Of a stretch of 64,000 nucleotides of DNA, positions 59,830 through 64,000 are shown in pieces. The stretch is from Trogon surrucura. Its lineage: Eukaryota > Chordata > Aves > Trogoniformes > Trogonidae. Under the pieces are notes generated by a model. That model did no database searches and was not told the DNA's origin. It saw only the letters and a program-made list of their open reading frames with translations. The stretch's first letter is position 1. Each line of letters begins with the position of its first letter. The stretch covers positions 115,389,308 to 115,453,307 of the forward strand of contig CM036618.1 of the NCBI GenBank assembly GCA_020746105.1, read 5' to 3'. Both the position numbers and the translations under genes were made by a program.

Positions 59830-60441
59830 GATGCCCCTCACCGGTTTGTCGAGACTGTCCCCGGCCCCCCCGACCCGGACCGGACCGGACCGGAGCGGAG
59901 GCGGGGGCAGAGCGGTGCGCCCACCTCCCGCGGGGGGCGTGTCACTCCGCCCGTGAGGGGGTGTCCTCCCCTCCAGGGGGCGTGTCCTCCTCCCGCGGGG
60001 GGCGTGCCCATCCCCGCCGGCGTCGCCGCAGCTGTAAACAGGGGGGCGTGGCCTCGCCGCGGGGGTGGGCGTGGCCTGAGCCGGGGCAGCCGCCGGGGCA
60101 GGCCCCAGCCGCGCACACCGCCGCCAGCCCCGCGGCCGCTCCGCCCGGCCCTGCCCCGCCGGCGGGCACCACCGTGAGCGCGGGACGGGGACGCGGGGGG
60201 GGCGAAACGGGGCGGGGAGGGAAACGGGGCCGCGCGGGCGAGGCAGGGCCGGGCCGGTGAAGCGGGAGAGCGGGGCGGGGAGGGGGGGTTGTTGCGGAGC
60301 TGCCGCCTCAGCACTTTCGGCAGAACAATGGGGCCGGGCGGGGGGGCGGGAGGGGCCGCGCCGGGGCAGGCGGCGGCGGCTCTGGTCCTCCTCGGCTTCA
60401 CGCCGTTTTTTTCCCCCCCTTCCTCCCCGTCCGCCCTTCAG
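59830..60441 (+). promoter_or_regulatory. BCL2L11: BCL2L11 CpG-island promoter and non-coding first exon region
   Basis: Extremely CpG-rich, TATA-less. Holds (GGACC)n-like pentamers (59873–59893) and repeated GC/KLF-type boxes: GGGGGGCGTG follows CTCCCGCG at about 59931 and again at about 59994, and GGGGGCGTGGCC occurs near 60042. BIM has a non-coding first exon followed by the ATG-containing exon; a splice acceptor (CCGCCCTTCAG) ends at 60441. The position of the first exon and its donor could not be fixed (candidates ACCGTGAGC near 60173 and CCGGTGAAG near 60254). Confidence 0.7.
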
Positions 60442-60450
60442 GGAGCCCCG

Positions 60451-60808
60451 ATGGCCAAGCAACCCCCCGAAGCGAAGGCTCAGCGAGACGGCGAAGGCGG
60501 GAGGTTGCCGGAGGGACCGGGGCCGGGCCCCGCCGCCCAGCTGCGTCCCGGAGCTCCCGCCTCCCTGCCCGGTTCCACTGTTTCGGCGGGGATCTCCCCT
60601 CCGAGGGGTCCGCCAGCCAGCCCCGGGCCTTTCGCCACCCGTTCGCCTCTCTTCATGTTCGTCCGGAGGTCGTCTTTGCTGTCCCGTTCCTCCAGCGGGT
60701 ACTTCTCCTTCGATGCCGAGCGCAGCCCCGCGCCCCTCAGCTGCGACAAGGCCACGCAGACCCCCAGCCCGCCCTGCCAGGCCCTCAGCCACTGCCTCAG
60801 CGCCATGG
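60451..60808 (+). CDS. BCL2L11: BCL2L11 (BIM), first coding exon; 119 codons, 3' incomplete
   Basis: The exon begins after the acceptor at 60441 and ends at a strong donor (ATGG|GTAAGG). BIM is a BH3-only pro-apoptotic protein that neutralises BCL2-family survival proteins at mitochondria. Visible: [14 protein letters not shown] start; S57-P and S65-P sites in the ERK-target segment [13 protein letters not shown]; the SSGYFS degron-like stretch (81–86) and FSF ERK-docking motif; DKATQT (99–104), the dynein-light-chain (DYNLL) binding motif; end ...LSAM plus one base, the same exon boundary as in mammals. The BH3 and membrane-anchor exons lie beyond the window. An in-frame open stretch upstream to 60289 crosses the acceptor and is not taken as coding. 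Confidence 0.94.
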
Positions 60809-63800
60809 GTAAGGGGCTGGGGGCGAGGGAAGAGGGTACGTGGGATTTGCGGGGGGTCCGAGCCCGCTGGAGCACGCAAAACCAGCCTGCCGGGCTCCCG
60901 TCGTCATCCTTCTTCCCCCAGCCCAGCAGCGACGCCTCCCACCATGCAACTTCTTCCAGCAAAAGGTGCGAAACGTGATTTTTCGGGGCTGCCACGCACC
61001 TGCTGCGACACCTCTGGCATCCCACCTGTCTGGATTTCGGGATGGTGGCAGCAGTCGAGCACCCCATCTCTCACATCTACCCATCTGTGTTTTTAGGATG
61101 CTGATAGAGGTTGAGCACCCCACCTCCCGCACCCCACCTGTTTGGTTTTTTTGGGATGCTGACAGCAGTCAAGCACCCTATCTCCTGCATCTCACCCGCC
61201 TGTTTTTCGGGATTCTGTCAGCGGTCGGGCACCCCATCTCCCGCATCCCAACCATCTGTTCTTTGGGATGCTGCTGCAGCCTCCTGCATCCCGCAACCCA
61301 CCCGTCACGGTTTTTGGGATGCTGGCTGCGGTTGAGCAGCCCATCAGCAGAGCAGCACCCCGCCGGCACCCTTTCCTGGGTTGGGGGACGCAGCCGTGCC
61401 CCGGCACCCACTGTACCTGCGGGAGGGTTGCGAAAGATGCCGACAGGACCTTGAGCGCGTGACGTGGGGCGCACGAGGGGCCAGCGGCGGGTGAGCTGGC
61501 GGTTCGGGGCTGGACACTCGCCCGGGCAGCCGGGGGTGTGGGATTTTTGCAAGCTGGCTGAGCCCACAGAGTAAACGTGCTGATGGGGAATACCCGCTCA
61601 TCCAGCACTTTTTTTTTTTTTTTATTATTATGTGTATTCTTTTCCGGGATGGGTCAGTCCCTGCCTGAGGAGGAGGAGGAAACAGAGTTGTTTAATCCAG
61701 CTTCCTAGTTGGGGCTTGCTTCTCGTGGTACTTTTTGCCAGGCTTTGCAAGGTAAAGCGGCGGCTTCTGGCTTGTTTTTTTGGTTTGGTTTTGTTTTGCG
61801 TGGTTTTTATTTTCTTGGGTTTTGGGTTTCTTCTTTTTTTCTTTTCCTGCTTTTTTTTTTTTTTGTTTTCTGCTCCTGTTTCTTCCTCAACAAGCCACAC
61901 GGTGTCATAGGTGCTAGGGTCACAAAACTCCAGCTTCATTTTGACAAAACCCAAAATTGGCATTCAAAAGCGGCGTGGTGGTGGGCGGGTGCGTGTTTAC
62001 GTGCAGCTTTTACCTGGTAAGGCTGGGCTGAAGCCTCTAGCGGCAGGGAAATCATGCCTTTCCCTGCTCCTCATTAATTAATTCCTCTTAATTGGAGGAA
62101 TCCTTTTAACTTCCGCTGGGTAAAACCGAGGGAAGGCGGGAACAAAGCATATACTGCACCAGTGACGTGGGATGACACATGCAGGCTCCAAGCTTCACAT
62201 GATCAAAACATCATCTTTTTTTGTTGTGTTTTGGTTTGGTTTTTTTTCTCCCTCCCTGGTTAATGTCTGTGGTTACAGCTGCAGAGAGTTTACTGTAATG
62301 TGCCCTTAGGAAAGATTTTCTGGCATTATTGCCATAATTATGTCTTTAATGCAAGTTTCACAACCTCGTGTGGCACAAACACACCTAGGTGCTGGAATTC
62401 CTCAGAAGGGAGAGCTGCAGCCAACGTTTTAGCAGCGAGAGACTTCTGGTTGGTTTGTTGGTAGTTTTTTGTTTGGTCAAAATTGCAAATTTCCCTGATT
62501 TTCCTGAGCTCCCGCTTGTCTATTGCTGTCAAAGCACTGGTTTTACTGGAGCCTTTGCTCCTTATTGTTGCCAGCAGCATCATCCTAAATAGCTATAAGC
62601 AAATGGAAAATGCTTGAGCTGTTTAAATGGGGCCCTTGGCTACTCTCAGGTGCAACTGAGCTGGAGAGTGTGGATCTTTGGTGATAATAATAATTATAAT
62701 AACCAAGCATTTCCTGTAAGCAAGAGCAGTTTGTGCATGATAGGCACTCTCCCATGGGCAGCGATGGGTTGTTTCCAAGGCTAGTTGTGCTCTGCCCTGA
62801 AACTGCTGCTTCTAAACCTCATCTAAACCTTCCTCAAAGTTTTTGGTGAAGGTGAAAGCAGCCCTGGAGAATCGCGGGGTGCCCTCGGTCATGCGAGCTT
62901 GTGCTCAGCGCTGGAAGGAGAGTTGTTCCTGGCATGGGAGGCGGTGGGCAGAGATGTTTTGGGCTGTCTTGCATCTCTGACAGGACAAGGGGGTGCAGCC
63001 GGTCCCCTCCAAAGCAGGTTTCTTGGGGGGAAACAAGACGAAAGCAACAAGGGGATGCTCTTAGGTGCTGTGCTAGCTCGGCGTACCCAGGAGGATGCTT
63101 TCAGGGATGTGTTTGGAGCAGGTGCATGCGAGTGCCCTCTAAATGGATTTTTTTTTTTTGATCCTGGTGTCTTTTCCTGCCCTGTGGCAGAAGGGAGAGA
63201 AGCAACACAACTTTAGTTGCCTGCAGAGGACACCCTCTGGGTGTAATAGGTGAATTTAGGGCGGAAACCTGGAGCCAAGAAGCCGGCAACAGCGTTCGCA
63301 TTGCTCTTGGAGTTTGCCTGAAGCCACTCTCCGAGATTTTCTCCAAGGGGGCTTGGATAACCAAGCTCAGGAGGTGGAGGTGTGATTTGGGGTTGGTTTT
63401 TTTTAAAGTTGTTTTCCCTGGTAAGGAGGGACCCAAAACATTGCCATGCCGGTCCCAGGCTGGAGCATCCCGCAGGCTAGAGCCAGGTGCCGATGTCCCG
63501 GGAATGCCAGTGGCCTCTCAATTTGTCCCCGTCCCCACGGCAGCAGGTTCACCGTCAGGCGCTGGCTCGCAGTATGACTCGGGGGAGGGGGGGGGCCCCC
63601 GAAAGCGCCTCTGACTGGTTTTGGGACCAGTTATGACTGGACCCTTGTGATGCCGCCGTTCGGCTGCGCCACAGAAAGTCCTTTCTGAAAACCTCAGCTC
63701 AATTTCGCTCTCAGCCACCAACCCCAGCCTTCATCTCTTGAGCGGGTGAGCTCTTGAGTGTGGTGCCGGTGCAGGGGGAGGAGGATGGAGAAGAAGCATA

Positions 63801-64000
63801 TCTACTCATGCAATTTTCCCTGCGTCCTGGGGTGTCCTCACACCTTTTTGTCCCATCTACCTTATTTATTTTTTTTTTTTCTTTCCCTAGTCCTTGCTGA
63901 GCAAGGCAGCCCAGGGCCGGGCTCTGGCGAGGGCGGTAGGATTTTGGCTGGTCGCCCCGCCCTGGCTGAAATCCTGTTTGAGTTCCCGGAGCGCCGGGGT
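60809..64000 (+). other. BCL2L11: BCL2L11 intron (partial)
   Basis: No further BIM exon is recognised: no BH3 signature (LRRIGDE-type) in any frame. The interval contains the 65-bp tandem repeat (61018–61340), T-rich tracts (61609–61625, 61850–61865, 62216–62250), and otherwise unremarkable sequence. Confidence 0.7.
61018..61340. repeat. ~65-bp tandem repeat in BCL2L11 intron (about 5 units)
   Basis: Units share TTTTTCGGGATGCTGNCAGC, GTCGAGCACCCCATCTCC and GCATCCCACCTGTCTG, diverged by scattered changes, with one internally shortened unit near 61270–61310. Confidence 0.82.

Noticed and set aside
60289-60450. N-terminal extension of BIM from an upstream in-frame ATG
   Set aside because: It crosses a clear splice acceptor at 60441, is GC-driven low complexity, and the MAKQP start is the conserved one.

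Overview
This is vertebrate, almost certainly avian, nuclear DNA. CR1 LINEs carrying the bird-type octamer tail (ATTCTGTG)n are abundant on both strands, introns are short, and the gene order matches the BUB1–BCL2L11 neighbourhood of human 2q13. The genes are spliced, so coding sequence was rebuilt exon by exon from splice sites and reading phase. Nothing prokaryotic is present. No new multi-gene system was found; the strongest leads are a micropeptide gene, a minor-class intron and several unusual repeat structures.

Left third (1–20.5 kb) is repeat-built. A 189-bp tandem satellite starts near 430 and is split by two CR1 LINEs: a 5'-truncated copy (2930–6389) and an almost full-length copy with a 5' UTR (7313–11857). 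The array ends against a decayed minus-strand endogenous retrovirus (12026–16444). That ERV keeps two ~180-bp LTRs, protease and part of reverse transcriptase, but has a 1.55-kb purine-rich repeat where the 3' part of the genome should be. A minus-strand CR1 fills 18160–20515.

Middle (20.7–48.3 kb) is the gene cluster. A CpG-rich patch with a perfect RFX X-box (20.8 kb) is followed by MTLN (mitoregulin, 58 aa, minus strand). MTLN is head-to-head with TPCN3, the two start codons being 117 bp apart. TPCN3 (19 coding exons, 752 aa) encodes two-pore channel 3 and contains an AT–AC U12-type intron. Some 340 bp beyond its poly(A) signal lies the CpG promoter of BUB1 (25 coding exons, 1103 aa), the mitotic checkpoint kinase. 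Both reconstructed frames close exactly with no internal stop.

Right third (48.3–64 kb) holds CR1 pieces, an orphan CpG island with X-box and TCTCGCGAGA motifs (51.3 kb), an (AGAAT)n tract, a 42-bp minisatellite split by an 813-bp solo LTR, and further tandem repeats. At 60.45 kb is the first coding exon of BCL2L11 (BIM), behind a strong CpG island. Its BH3 exon lies beyond the window. No ACOXL exon, expected here from the human order, was recognised between BUB1 and BCL2L11.
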